A stretch of 64,000 bases of DNA from Oceaniferula flava (GTDB lineage Bacteria; Verrucomicrobiota; Verrucomicrobiia; Verrucomicrobiales; Akkermansiaceae): assembly GCF_016811075.1 (NCBI RefSeq), contig NZ_JAFBGL010000008.1, forward strand, positions 1-64,000, given 5' to 3'. Of this stretch, positions 53,697-62,103 are shown piece by piece (the stretch's first letter is position 1; each line of letters starts with the position of its first letter). Both the position numbers and the translations under genes were made by a program. The notes under the pieces were generated by a model. The model did no database searches. It was not told the origin of the DNA and worked only from the letters and a program-made list of their open reading frames with translations.

Positions 53697-55000
53697 GAGT
53701 GTTCAAACAAAAAGGGTGTAAAACATACCGAGTCCGCTTGTCGATAGATGGTCAGCTTTTTGATGAGCCACTTAAAACGCGAAATCACGAGGTCGCAGTT
53801 TCCCGTGCACGTGAATTACGCAAAGAAAAGGAAATGGAGTTAGCCGGGCTGCTCAGTCCGAAAGTAGAACGTGACACAGCAAAAACGCCATTGCTTGAAC
53901 TGCTAGAAAATTGGGTTTCTGTTGGGCTTCCTCCTGACGTCACAAAAGCACATCGAACTAACTCGCTGAATCGACCTAGCAAGATCATCGAAGAATGTGA
54001 ATGGCGGTATGTTAGAGATATCACAGCGCAGAGCTTTGAAGCGTGGCGAGTCAAGTATCACCGTGATATTGGGTGGACTCCAAAAACGCTCAATGACTAC
54101 CTTTCGCATTTGCGCACATTTCTTGAATGGATGGCTGAGCGTGGAATGATCGGTTTCAACCCCCTGAAGTCCGTTAAGCTGCTCAAGAATCACAAGGGGG
54201 ACTCTATGCGAGCCTTTACCTTGGATGAGCTAGCACAGCTCGTAGAGGCAGTGCCAGTGTATCGGTCTTGTCTTTATCGAGTCGCTGCTTTTACAGGTTT
54301 ACGCCGCAAGGAGCTGAAGACACTTAAGTGGAACCGAGTTAACCTATCTGGGAAATGTCCAAGCATCGAGCTTGAGCCAGATAAGACCAAGAACAGAAAA
54401 GGCGGCACACTGCCGTTATTACCTGATGCATTGGAAGCAATTCAGGCTCTTCGTGAATTAGCTCCTGCTGATACGGAGCTGGTGTTTTTCGAAGGAGTCA
54501 CACAAATGACTCGTTTTCGTAAGGACCTGGAGCTTGCTGGTGTCGCTGAATTCGACTCTAGAGGCAGGGGGCTTGTGTTCCACACATTCCGTAGAAGTTT
54601 GGCAACTATGCTCTCTAACGTCGACGTACCACCTAGAGTAGCCATGCAGCTGATGAGGCATGCCAGCATGAACCAGACCTACGAGGTTTACACCGATTCA
54701 AACCTACTCGAAATCCAGAGAGAACTTGAAAAAGTGCCTACTCTAAAATCATCCCTTATTTCATCCCTTTCTACTGGCAAAACGTGTCCAAACTTGTCCA
54801 AGGGTGGGAATGAGCACCCATTACACGAAAAACCCCAAGAGCCTGAAAACAAGCAACTTGGGGTAACTTTGTCCACCTTTGACCATGATAGTCTAAAGGG
54901 GGGAAATGGCGGACCGACAGGGATTCGAACCCTGGATACCCTTTTGGGGTATACTCCCTTAGCAGGGGAGCGCTTTCGACCACTCAGCCATCGGTCCTAA
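53693..55000 (+). CDS. int: Tyrosine recombinase (integrase) ending in antisense tRNA
   Basis: A 435-residue tyrosine integrase from the GTG at 53693. A SAM-like N-terminal core domain precedes the catalytic domain with Arg204 (TGLRRKE), His297 and Arg300 (FHTFRR), His323 (MRHAS) and Tyr333 (YEVYTD). Residues 406-435 are encoded by the tRNA-Ser gene read backwards (GGPTGIRTLDTLLGYTP... PLSHRS). The native end is the segment at 50348-50575. Catalytic residues are intact, so the integrated form may still be active. Transcription from here points through the tRNA and toward pyk. Confidence 0.9.
   Translation: MRVFKQKGCKTYRVRLSIDGQLFDEPLKTRNHEVAVSRARELRKEKEMELAGLLSPKVERDTAKTPLLELLENWVSVGLPPDVTKAHRTNSLNRPSKIIEECEWRYVRDITAQSFEAWRVKYHRDIGWTPKTLNDYLSHLRTFLEWMAERGMIGFNPLKSVKLLKNHKGDSMRAFTLDELAQLVEAVPVYRSCLYRVAAFTGLRRKELKTLKWNRVNLSGKCPSIELEPDKTKNRKGGTLPLLPDALEAIQALRELAPADTELVFFEGVTQMTRFRKDLELAGVAEFDSRGRGLVFHTFRRSLATMLSNVDVPPRVAMQLMRHASMNQTYEVYTDSNLLEIQRELEKVPTLKSSLISSLSTGKTCPNLSKGGNEHPLHEKPQEPENKQLGVTLSTFDHDSLKGGNGGPTGIRTLDTLLGYTPLAGERFRPLSHRS
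54748..54768. repeat. Right candidate integrase arm sites
   Basis: An exact copy of 50431-50451, with TCATCCCT at 54749-54756 and 54761-54768. In the excised circle the two blocks would flank attP, about 156 bp and 61 bp from the core. Confidence 0.6.
54828..54864 (-). terminator. Substitute terminator for tRNA-Ser within int
   Basis: On the minus strand ACCCCAAG pairs with CTTGGGGT around a 17-nt loop and is followed by TTTTTC. It lies 43 bp past the tRNA 3' end, antisense to int. It can replace the native terminator that integration has moved away. Confidence 0.7.
54904..54930. repeat. attR: right att core inside tRNA-Ser
   Basis: 27 bp identical to 50344-50370. It covers the CCA, acceptor 3' strand and most of the T arm of the tRNA, which stays intact. 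Confidence 0.9.
54907..54997 (-). tRNA. tRNA-Ser(GCT), with encoded CCA
   Basis: Acceptor stem GGACCGA/TCGGTCC, anticodon stem CTCCC/GGGAG with anticodon GCT in the loop, a long class II variable arm (TATACCCCAAAAGGGTAT), T stem CAGGG/CCCTG with loop TTCGAAT, and a genomically encoded CCA. It is the integration site of the element. Confidence 0.97.
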
Positions 55001-55168
55001 TCGATGTGTCGGCGGGCGACGGACGATGTTTGAACATATCGCCGCGCTTTCGTCAAGCGATGAACAACGACTAATTGCAAATAATTTTCTCGAGCACTCA
55101 TTTTCAGTCTGTTTGGAGACCTTAAAATTTCATTCATGATCATGACGCCGAAAATGACACCTGATCTC

Positions 55169-55185
55169 GACAATTGAAAATTGTC
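55169..55185. promoter_or_regulatory. Perfect inverted repeat before pyruvate kinase
   Basis: GACAATT-GAA-AATTGTC, 7-bp arms with a 3-bp centre, ends 31 bp before the pyk ATG. It could be an operator or an mRNA hairpin. No T tract follows, so it is not a terminator. The binding protein is unknown. Confidence 0.45.
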
Positions 55186-55216
55186 ATCGCCCTCGATTTG
55201 CTTATCATCCTGCGGC

Positions 55217-56626
55217 ATGAGCAGCAGCCCTCGCAAAACACGCATTATTTGCACCCTCGGTCCGGCGACGGATTCAGATGAGATGTTAGAATCTCTGATT
55301 AAAGCCGGAGCCAATGTGTTCCGACTGAACATGAGCCACGGCACGCACGAATGGGTGCGTGAACTTTGTCCCCGGATCAGGAAAATTTCCGATCGGCTGA
55401 AGAGCCATACCTCCATCCTGCTGGACCTCCAAGGGCCTTCAATCCGGACCGGCGATGTGGCCGAGACGATGGAGTTGAAAAAGGGGGACATCCTCGAATT
55501 TAGAAAAGTCGGCGCCGCGGCTACGGAGAAACTCTCCACCACGGTGAACTATGAAGGACTGATGGACGATGTATCTGTGGGAGATCGTTTGGTCGTGGAC
55601 AACGGCAACATCCTCATGCTGATCAAATCCGTCTCTGCCACGAACATGCTGTGCGAAGTGCGCACCGAGGGTTCGATGGGCAGCCGCCGTCATATCAACC
55701 TCCCGGGTGTGCGTCTGAATTTACCTGCGCTGACGTCCAAGGATCGCCAAGATCTTTCAGTTGCCTGCGAGTGCGGGGTGGATTTCATTGCCGGTTCCTT
55801 TGTCCGCGATGCCGATCACGTGCGCCAGCTGCGAGCTGCGATGATCGAAGGTGGCGGCGATGCCAAAATCATTTCCAAAATTGAAGATCAGGAAGCGGTG
55901 CGTAACATCGACGATATTATTTCCGAGTCCGACGTCATCATGGTGGCGCGTGGTGACTTGGGAATTGAAGTCAACATTGAGGAACTGCCGATTATCCAAC
56001 GGAAAATCGTCAAACGCTGCCTCCGTCTTGGCACCCGTGTGATTGTGGCCACGCACATGCTGGAATCCATGATCACTAATCCGCTGCCAACGCGGGCGGA
56101 GGTGACCGACGTTTCCAATGCTGTGTTTGAAGAAGCCGACTCAGTGATGCTCAGTGGTGAGACCAGCGTTGGGAAATACCCTGTGGAATGTGTCGAGATC
56201 CTCGACCGTATCGCTCGCCGTATCGAGCGTAGCGGGGGATTAGCCTTTGGCAAGGAAGCCATGCTACGCACGGAGCGCCAAAAAACCGTTCGTGCTGCCG
56301 TTCAACTGGCCGACTCGATCACCGACGCCGTGCTGGTGGTCTTCACGCGCCGTGGCTACATGCCGGTGCAGACCGCAATGCTTCGACCTCTCTCTGCCAT
56401 TCACGCCTTCGCACCGGACGAGGCCATCTGCCGCCAGATCAACCTGGCTCGTGGCTTGACGACGCGGAAGATCGACTTCAGCGAGAACCCTGAGGACACC
56501 CTCAAGACCGCCGTGCAGGCGCTTAAGGACGATGCAACCGTCTCCGCCGGCACGCCCTTGGTGGTGATTTCTGACATGACGCAGAAGGACAAAGTCGTGG
56601 ACTCGGTGCTGCTGATTCATGCCTGA
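55217..56626 (+). CDS. pyk: Pyruvate kinase
   Basis: A 469-residue enzyme from the ATG at 55217 (MSSSPRKTRIICTLGPA). Key parts: RLNMSHGTHEW, LLDLQGPSIRTG, the catalytic/metal segment IISKIEDQEAVRNID, VARGDLGIE, ATHMLESMI and SGETSVGKYPVE. It converts phosphoenolpyruvate and ADP to pyruvate and ATP. The longer frame from 55181 runs across the inverted repeat and is less likely. Confidence 0.95.
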   Translation: MSSSPRKTRIICTLGPATDSDEMLESLIKAGANVFRLNMSHGTHEWVRELCPRIRKISDRLKSHTSILLDLQGPSIRTGDVAETMELKKGDILEFRKVGAAATEKLSTTVNYEGLMDDVSVGDRLVVDNGNILMLIKSVSATNMLCEVRTEGSMGSRRHINLPGVRLNLPALTSKDRQDLSVACECGVDFIAGSFVRDADHVRQLRAAMIEGGGDAKIISKIEDQEAVRNIDDIISESDVIMVARGDLGIEVNIEELPIIQRKIVKRCLRLGTRVIVATHMLESMITNPLPTRAEVTDVSNAVFEEADSVMLSGETSVGKYPVECVEILDRIARRIERSGGLAFGKEAMLRTERQKTVRAAVQLADSITDAVLVVFTRRGYMPVQTAMLRPLSAIHAFAPDEAICRQINLARGLTTRKIDFSENPEDTLKTAVQALKDDATVSAGTPLVVISDMTQKDKVVDSVLLIHA

Positions 56627-56667
56627 TGTCACTTGATTGTCTGAGCTTTTCAGCGTAGCGCTTCTCT

Positions 56668-57150
56668 ATGAATCGTTCCGATGGCCGCGCAGGTCGCCTA
56701 TTTCTCTGCCTGATTGGGCTGATGCTTATCCTTGTGGGGGGCGTCTTTGAGTGGCTGATGATCCGCAGCTATCAGCATGCCAAGGCGTCTCGCGAATGGC
56801 CACAGGTGGAAGCGCTGGTTCTGCGGTCGGTGATTGATGAACGTCAGATCAACGGCTCGCCCCGGGAGTTCCGACTCAATGTGCTGTTTGGTTACAGCTA
56901 TCAGGGGGAGGAATTTACCTCGGACCGATTGTCGCCACGCGGCACCAAGTGGACAAAGGAAACGGAAGCTCTGGAGCAGCTGGCGGAGCAATACGCCAGC
57001 GGCACCACGCACACCGCTTGGGTGAATCCGGAGCAACCGGACGCCGCGATCATGGTGCACGACACCAAGGCGGCCGGCTACACCCTGTGGTTTCCCGCAC
57101 TCATCATCATCGGTGGTGGTGGGATGATCTGGGGTGCGTTTAAAAAGTAA
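56668..57150 (+). CDS. DUF3592 membrane protein
   Basis: A 160-residue protein with one N-terminal and one C-terminal helix (LFLCLIGLMLILVGGVFEWLM; WFPALIIIGGGGMIWGAF). The extracytoplasmic middle (WPQVEALVLRS... YSYQGEEFTSDRLS... WVNPEQPDAAIM) is typical of DUF3592. The function of the family is unknown. It lies 41 bp after pyk and is convergent with the AsmA-like gene. Confidence 0.75.
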   Translation: MNRSDGRAGRLFLCLIGLMLILVGGVFEWLMIRSYQHAKASREWPQVEALVLRSVIDERQINGSPREFRLNVLFGYSYQGEEFTSDRLSPRGTKWTKETEALEQLAEQYASGTTHTAWVNPEQPDAAIMVHDTKAAGYTLWFPALIIIGGGGMIWGAFKK

Positions 57151-57214
57151 GACCCTGAAACAAAGCCCGACACCGAGTCGTCGGCCAGGACGCTACGGAG
57201 CAAGGGGCTGCGAT

Positions 57215-59707
57215 TCACTCAGGCACCACGCGCGCCTTCGGTGGCTTGCGGAAGATGGGATCCTTTTTCCCGCGTGCCGGATTGGTAAAGATCACGGTGC
57301 GCCAGCGGGGGGTCATCACCGGGCCGGTGCCCTTGAACTGAAACAGCCCCATAAACGGACGTAGGGGCAGGGAGAGCACGCTGAACAAACCGCGGGCATT
57401 CATCCGCACTAACAGATCGATCTCCTTCTGTTGTAAATCAATCGTTCCTTCGCCGGTGAACTTGAGCGATCGGGTAGTGGCGAGGAAGTCATTCGAGAGC
57501 ACGACGCCTTTGCGAATAAGGAAGGTGCAGGAAGCATCCTCGGCCTGCTGATTGGTGGGGTTACGCTTGCCCAACACACCACCGATCAAGGGCGAGATGG
57601 GGCCTAACATCGGGACGGAAAACAAGTTCCCTCGCTCCAAGCCCAAGGATCCCTTACCGTTGAACATGCGCATGTTATTTCCTTGGCCGGTGAAATCGAG
57701 TCGCCCCGTCAAGAGTCCACGCTCGGCATTGTTGAATTTGTAGAGCTGACCGATGTCCTTCAGGTGCAAACGCGACCATTGGAATTCACCTTGATAACTT
57801 GGAGTTTTCTGATTGGTGCGCACGGTGATGCTGCCGCTGGCTGGACCTTGGAAGGTGTGAAACGACAGCCCGGTGACCTCTACCCGGTCGTGTCGAATCC
57901 TTACGCGACCACGCAGGCGCTGAAGGGTGAGTGGCTTGCCGAGGAAATCATAATTCATGCTCCCCGGTGATCTGGCATCGATGCGGAAGTTGGTGCGTGC
58001 GTCACCTTTTTTCAGTCCGAATGTGCCATCGGCTACCAGGTGAGGCGGGCGGTGGAATCGGTAAGTCTCGATATGCTTGGCGACCCGACTGGCGAACAGC
58101 TTGACAATTGGTGCCGGCCACGCGGTGGTGCGGATGTTTTTAAGCCGCACTGTTTGTTCGGTTCGGTCGATGGTGATCGAATCCACGGTGGCGCGGGCCG
58201 AAGCGGGGCCACCGTGACGCCGCCGCAACCAATAATCGCTGTAGTCCAGGTTCGCTTCGATGTCGCTGAACTTGGAGCGCAGGTTGGTCATGTCGAACTG
58301 ACCGCTGAGCTGGTGCATCGGCACTTCTTTGTAGGAAAAATGGCGGAAGTCGGCGTGGCCGGACGCCGCCCACTCGGTGAAGTTGCTGCGGTTGATCGTG
58401 CCCTGCGCAGTGATGTGGACTTTCGAGGTCGAGTGGAACTCCGCCTGATCCAGCGCTTTCTCGATGGGCGAGTCGCGGATGAACGCGAGGTAGGCGGCTG
58501 GTGGTAGCGTCGACTCCGCTTCGAAGCGGACGGTTTCGTCTTTTAATAAGACCCGGCCCTCTAGTTCCCCCTGAGCATGGCTAGCTTTCAGGTCGGTGAG
58601 AAAAAGATCATATCCGTGCGAGGAAACATCGGTGGTCAGCTTGGTGAAGGGGACTCCGAGGCAGGTGAAATTATCGATCTCGGCATGACCGGTGACCTGG
58701 ACATCCGGTTTGAAATGTTCGTCCAGAACGATGCTGCCGGTGCAATGAATCTTGGGCGGACGGGAGAAGGTGATCTGGGTGAGGATATCGAGTCCGAACA
58801 ACTTCCGAGCCAGCATCTGCACGTGCAAGCTGCTGTCCGCCTCGAAACGACCACTGCGGGTGGCCGGGTGGAAATCTGCTTTGGCGGAAATCCTGCCTGC
58901 TCCGTCGCTCAGCTTAATTTCATCCAAGGTGACCATTTTGTTTTTGTAGTCGCCACTGATGCGGACGTCCTTCAGAACCACGCCATCGCGCTCAAGTTCA
59001 TTGGCAGTCAGGGTGAAATCGAGTCGGGCCGAATCCGGGTTATCGACATTGCCCTCGAGGTAGAGTTGCAGCAGCGGAGGCTCGCCCTGTGGCCAGTGCC
59101 AATGTTGGATTTCTTGAATGATGCGGGCGATCAGCTTGATCCGCGCAACGCGCACTTCTTTCAATGGCTTGGGCTGGCGACCAGTCAGATGTTTACTCCA
59201 GATACGGGCATCCATTTCCAGCTCAATACCCGCAACCAGTCCGGAGACCGAGCGGGCTTCCACCGTATTCCGATCCGGCAGTAACATATCACCACGCAGA
59301 TCGTTCATGATGACACGCGGACCTTCCGGATCGTCCGGATCGATGGGAAGGGAGATTTCCGCCTTTTTCAGGGACACCTTGTTGACCCGCAAAATACCGC
59401 GCATGAGCTTGGTTTTATCGACATCGATCACCAGGTGTTCCAGAGTGGCCAGAATATCCTCCCGACTCTCGTCGGCATAGACGCGCACCCCTCCGGCGAC
59501 CAGTCCACGGGTCGGCTCGATGCGGAGGCTCTCGAAGTCGGCAATCACGCCGATGTTTTCCAGCTCTTGGGCAATTCGTCCACGCCAGTGATCGTTGACT
59601 CCAGTTTGATTGATGTAGTAGATCCCACCGATCACGCTGCCCACAAGCACGCCAACGACGAGCACAATGACCAAGCGTAGGTAGTGGAGAAGTCGCTTGC
59701 GTCGCAT
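57215..59707 (-). CDS. AsmA-like/YhdP-type envelope protein
   Basis: An 830-residue protein anchored by an N-terminal helix (RLVIVLVVGVLVGSVIGGIYYI). It is followed by a long beta-rich repeat structure as in AsmA, TamB and YhdP. The C-terminal region GNLFSVPMLGPISPLIGGVLGK and FTGEGTIDLQQKEIDLLVRMNARGL is the conserved AsmA-like end. Relatives bridge the periplasm and move phospholipids to the outer membrane. Confidence 0.75.
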   Translation of the reverse strand: MRRKRLLHYLRLVIVLVVGVLVGSVIGGIYYINQTGVNDHWRGRIAQELENIGVIADFESLRIEPTRGLVAGGVRVYADESREDILATLEHLVIDVDKTKLMRGILRVNKVSLKKAEISLPIDPDDPEGPRVIMNDLRGDMLLPDRNTVEARSVSGLVAGIELEMDARIWSKHLTGRQPKPLKEVRVARIKLIARIIQEIQHWHWPQGEPPLLQLYLEGNVDNPDSARLDFTLTANELERDGVVLKDVRISGDYKNKMVTLDEIKLSDGAGRISAKADFHPATRSGRFEADSSLHVQMLARKLFGLDILTQITFSRPPKIHCTGSIVLDEHFKPDVQVTGHAEIDNFTCLGVPFTKLTTDVSSHGYDLFLTDLKASHAQGELEGRVLLKDETVRFEAESTLPPAAYLAFIRDSPIEKALDQAEFHSTSKVHITAQGTINRSNFTEWAASGHADFRHFSYKEVPMHQLSGQFDMTNLRSKFSDIEANLDYSDYWLRRRHGGPASARATVDSITIDRTEQTVRLKNIRTTAWPAPIVKLFASRVAKHIETYRFHRPPHLVADGTFGLKKGDARTNFRIDARSPGSMNYDFLGKPLTLQRLRGRVRIRHDRVEVTGLSFHTFQGPASGSITVRTNQKTPSYQGEFQWSRLHLKDIGQLYKFNNAERGLLTGRLDFTGQGNNMRMFNGKGSLGLERGNLFSVPMLGPISPLIGGVLGKRNPTNQQAEDASCTFLIRKGVVLSNDFLATTRSLKFTGEGTIDLQQKEIDLLVRMNARGLFSVLSLPLRPFMGLFQFKGTGPVMTPRWRTVIFTNPARGKKDPIFRKPPKARVVPE

Positions 59708-59772
59708 CGTGCTTTCAATATACGCGGAAAGGACCTGTGGCGAAAGAGGAAACCTTAGCGCGCAGCGATGTT

Positions 59773-60102
59773 TTAGCCTTCAAACTCACGGCCATCGTCG
59801 ATAATTTCACCGGCCTCGATCGCGGCCATGCGCTGGCGTTCCTCCTCGTGGGAGTGGATCTGCAGGCTGGCGTGCACACCGTGTTTCAGCGCTGCGGCCT
59901 TCATGACATTACGGATGGCACTGGCGGTAAAACCATTGCGCCCGATCAGCATCGCAACATCGGTCTGAGCCACAATGAGCCTAAAGCGCACGTGATCTCC
60001 ATCGACTTCAGCCACTCGCAGTTGAGCCTGTTCCGGATGCTCAATGAATTGCAGGGCAATGAATTCGAGAAATGCTTTGATACTGTCGGTGGTTTCTCGC
60101 AT
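59773..60102 (-). CDS. khpA: KH-domain RNA-binding protein (KhpA-like)
   Basis: A 109-residue protein built around one KH domain, with the GxxG loop in LIGRNGFTASAIRNVMKAAA. It resembles KhpA, which binds small RNAs and mRNA. A short acidic tail follows. It is divergent from purC. Confidence 0.75.
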   Translation of the reverse strand: MRETTDSIKAFLEFIALQFIEHPEQAQLRVAEVDGDHVRFRLIVAQTDVAMLIGRNGFTASAIRNVMKAAALKHGVHASLQIHSHEEERQRMAAIEAGEIIDDGREFEG

Positions 60103-60173
60103 GTCTGGATTTGAAATCCTATCGTTAGAAATGTCGAGCCAAACTCAGTCGATACATGGAGTTTTCCTAACAC

Positions 60174-60193
60174 TGGTCAGTTTGAATTGACCA
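60174..60193. promoter_or_regulatory. Inverted repeat between khpA and purC
   Basis: TGGTCA and TGACCA, 8 bp apart, about 30 bp before the purC ATG. A possible operator; short enough to be chance. Confidence 0.25.
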
Positions 60194-60222
60194 CCACTCA
60201 GGCCACACCTAGAAAAAGGCCC

Positions 60223-61326
60223 ATGAGTTTATCAAACCTCGCAATTGCAAAGACAGACGATCTGCCGATCCGGCACGAAGGTGACGTTCACAGCGGTAAG
60301 GTCCGTTCTGTGTATTGGCTCACCATGGAAGATAGCGCCCGCATCATTGAGCAGCGCGGATATCAGGTCTCCCCAGGCACTCAGCTGGCGGTGATGGTGA
60401 TCAGCGATCGTATTTCGGCCTACGAAATCATCTGGCAAGGTGAGGACGGGCTACAAGGTGTGCCTGGCAAGGGGGCATCTCTCAATGCCACCGCTCTACA
60501 CTGGTTCGAAGAATTTGAAAAAGCAGGCCTCGCAGGTAACCACATTCTCGAGTCGCCCCATCCGCTGGTATGGATCGTGCAAAAGGCACAACCGGTCATG
60601 GTCGAAGGCATCGCCCGCCAGTATATCACCGGCAGCATGTGGCGCAGCTACGCCAACGGCGGTCGCGAGATCTGCGGCATCCCACTGCCAGACGGACTGG
60701 AAAATGGTCAAAAACTCGATGAGCTGCTGATCACACCATCAACCAAGGGCATTCTCTCTGGCATTCCCGGCGTGCCGGAGAAGGACGACGTGGATGTCAC
60801 TCGGGACCAGATTCTCGACAACTACCAGGCCTTCGAATTCCACAGCCCTGAGGATGTCTCTCACTATGAGAAATTGCTTGCCGAAGGTTTCAACATCATC
60901 GCGGATCAGGCCGACGAAGCTGGTCAGCTGCTGGTCGATACCAAATTCGAATTCGGCTACATTCCGAACCCATCAGGTGATGGTCACTCGATGATCTACA
61001 TTGATGAAGTGGGCACCCTCGATTCCTCCCGCTTCTGGGATAAGGATGCTTACGCCGATGGCAACATCGTGGAGAACTCCAAGGAAATGTTCCGCAAGTT
61101 CCTCTGTGATGCTGTGCCGGAAGCTGATGTCTTGCTTAACAAAGAGCGCATGGAGGAGCGCGTAGAGCTGGGTAATTCCTTCAAAGTTCCCGTCGAGGCC
61201 CTGATGGCTACCAGTGAGCTCTACAAGAAAACGGCCGAGCAACTAACAGGCAAACCCATGCCCGAGATCAATAATGCGCGTCAGGAAATTCTCGACTCGC
61301 TCTCAGACTTCGGCATTGTCGACTAG
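60223..61326 (+). CDS. purC: SAICAR synthetase
   Basis: A 367-residue long-form enzyme from the ATG at 60223, with AAAAAGG just upstream; the TTG frame from 60187 is rejected. Signature VISDRISAYEIIW opens the ATP-binding part, with LVWIVQKAQPVMVEGIARQYITGSMWRSY and GQLLVDTKFEFGYI following. It joins CAIR and aspartate in purine synthesis. The nearest other purine gene is the divergent purE at 34816. Confidence 0.95.
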   Translation: MSLSNLAIAKTDDLPIRHEGDVHSGKVRSVYWLTMEDSARIIEQRGYQVSPGTQLAVMVISDRISAYEIIWQGEDGLQGVPGKGASLNATALHWFEEFEKAGLAGNHILESPHPLVWIVQKAQPVMVEGIARQYITGSMWRSYANGGREICGIPLPDGLENGQKLDELLITPSTKGILSGIPGVPEKDDVDVTRDQILDNYQAFEFHSPEDVSHYEKLLAEGFNIIADQADEAGQLLVDTKFEFGYIPNPSGDGHSMIYIDEVGTLDSSRFWDKDAYADGNIVENSKEMFRKFLCDAVPEADVLLNKERMEERVELGNSFKVPVEALMATSELYKKTAEQLTGKPMPEINNARQEILDSLSDFGIVD

Positions 61327-61355
61327 GAAAAATCTTCCCTTCACTTTCAATCTAG

Positions 61356-61392
61356 GCGTGGCTCTCTTTCAGCGAGCCACGCTTTTTTTTTT
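61356..61392 (+). terminator. Rho-independent terminator after purC
   Basis: GCGTGGCTC pairs perfectly with GAGCCACGC, loop 9 nt, then ten T residues. The T-run overlaps the engB stop codon on the other strand. Confidence 0.95.
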
Positions 61393-61990
61393 AGCCCTCG
61401 GCGCGCAGAGCTTGATCGATGAACTGCAGCAGGTCGCCGCGACCACTTTCGGTTTTCGAAGAGCAGATAAAGATCCGCGGCTCGCCCTCGAAGAACTCCA
61501 CCATCTGCTCCTTAAATTGCTCAATGTTGGCTTGGATTGCACCCGGTTTGCTTTTGTCGGACTTGGTGAAGACCAGCACGAAGGGGACGCCGGATTCGGC
61601 CAGCCAACCGGTGAACTCCAGGTCGATGCGCTGGGGGGAGTGGCGGGAATCAATCAGCACGAAGACACAGCTCAGGTTCGGGCGTTCGAGCAGGTAGTCG
61701 GTGACGATTTGCTGGAACTTCTTCCGATCGTGCCCAGCCGCCTTGGCGTAGCCGTAGCCGGGAAGATCCACCAGGGTCCATTTCCTGTTGATGAGGAAAA
61801 AGTTAATCAAACGCGTCCGACCAGGTTTACTGGAGACCACCGCGAGATCCTTTTTGCGCGTCAGCATATTCAGCAGTGACGACTTTCCAACGTTGGATCT
61901 TCCGATGAACGCGAACTCGGTCAGATCGGATTCCGGGCAGCCCTCGAAGTCCGGTGCGCTGAGTTCGAATGTGGCGGTTTGAATTTGCAT
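61391..61990 (-). CDS. engB: Ribosome-biogenesis GTPase EngB (YsxC)
   Basis: A 199-residue TrmE-Era-EngA-EngB GTPase. G1 is GRSNVGKSSLLN, G2 is SSKPGRTRLINFF, G3 is LVDLPGYGYAKA and G4 is FTKSDKSK. It assists 50S ribosome assembly and is usually essential. It is divergent from the HipB gene. Confidence 0.95.
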   Translation of the reverse strand: MQIQTATFELSAPDFEGCPESDLTEFAFIGRSNVGKSSLLNMLTRKKDLAVVSSKPGRTRLINFFLINRKWTLVDLPGYGYAKAAGHDRKKFQQIVTDYLLERPNLSCVFVLIDSRHSPQRIDLEFTGWLAESGVPFVLVFTKSDKSKPGAIQANIEQFKEQMVEFFEGEPRIFICSSKTESGRGDLLQFIDQALRAEG

Positions 61991-62103
61991 GCACTCTCCT
62001 TAGCTCGAAAGTGCCGTGCTGACAAACCGCTTGTGCAAAAGCTTGAACGATCAGTTATGCCAGTCTGGAAGCAAGCGCTCTGGATATTGACTATCAAAGC
62101 AGG

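Larger units (their letters stand above)
50344..54930. mobile_element. Integrated rolling-circle element in tRNA-Ser(GCT)
   Basis: A 4.56-kb element bounded by 27-bp identical att copies (50344-50370 and 54904-54930) that correspond to the T-arm/acceptor end of tRNA-Ser. Gene order rightward: int 3' fragment, HUH rep, DUF4393 gene, DNA-binding-like gene, excisionase, tyrosine integrase. The DUF4393 gene is clearly more AT-rich than the chromosome. An integrating plasmid or satellite-like element is the best description. No capsid, conjugation or relaxase-transfer genes are present. Confidence 0.88.

Noticed and set aside
54904-55000. Integrase tail as a true protein domain
   Set aside because: Those residues are the tRNA-Ser gene read backwards; the same sequence appears at the ends of many integrases inserted in tRNA-Ser genes, so it reflects the integration site rather than a domain.
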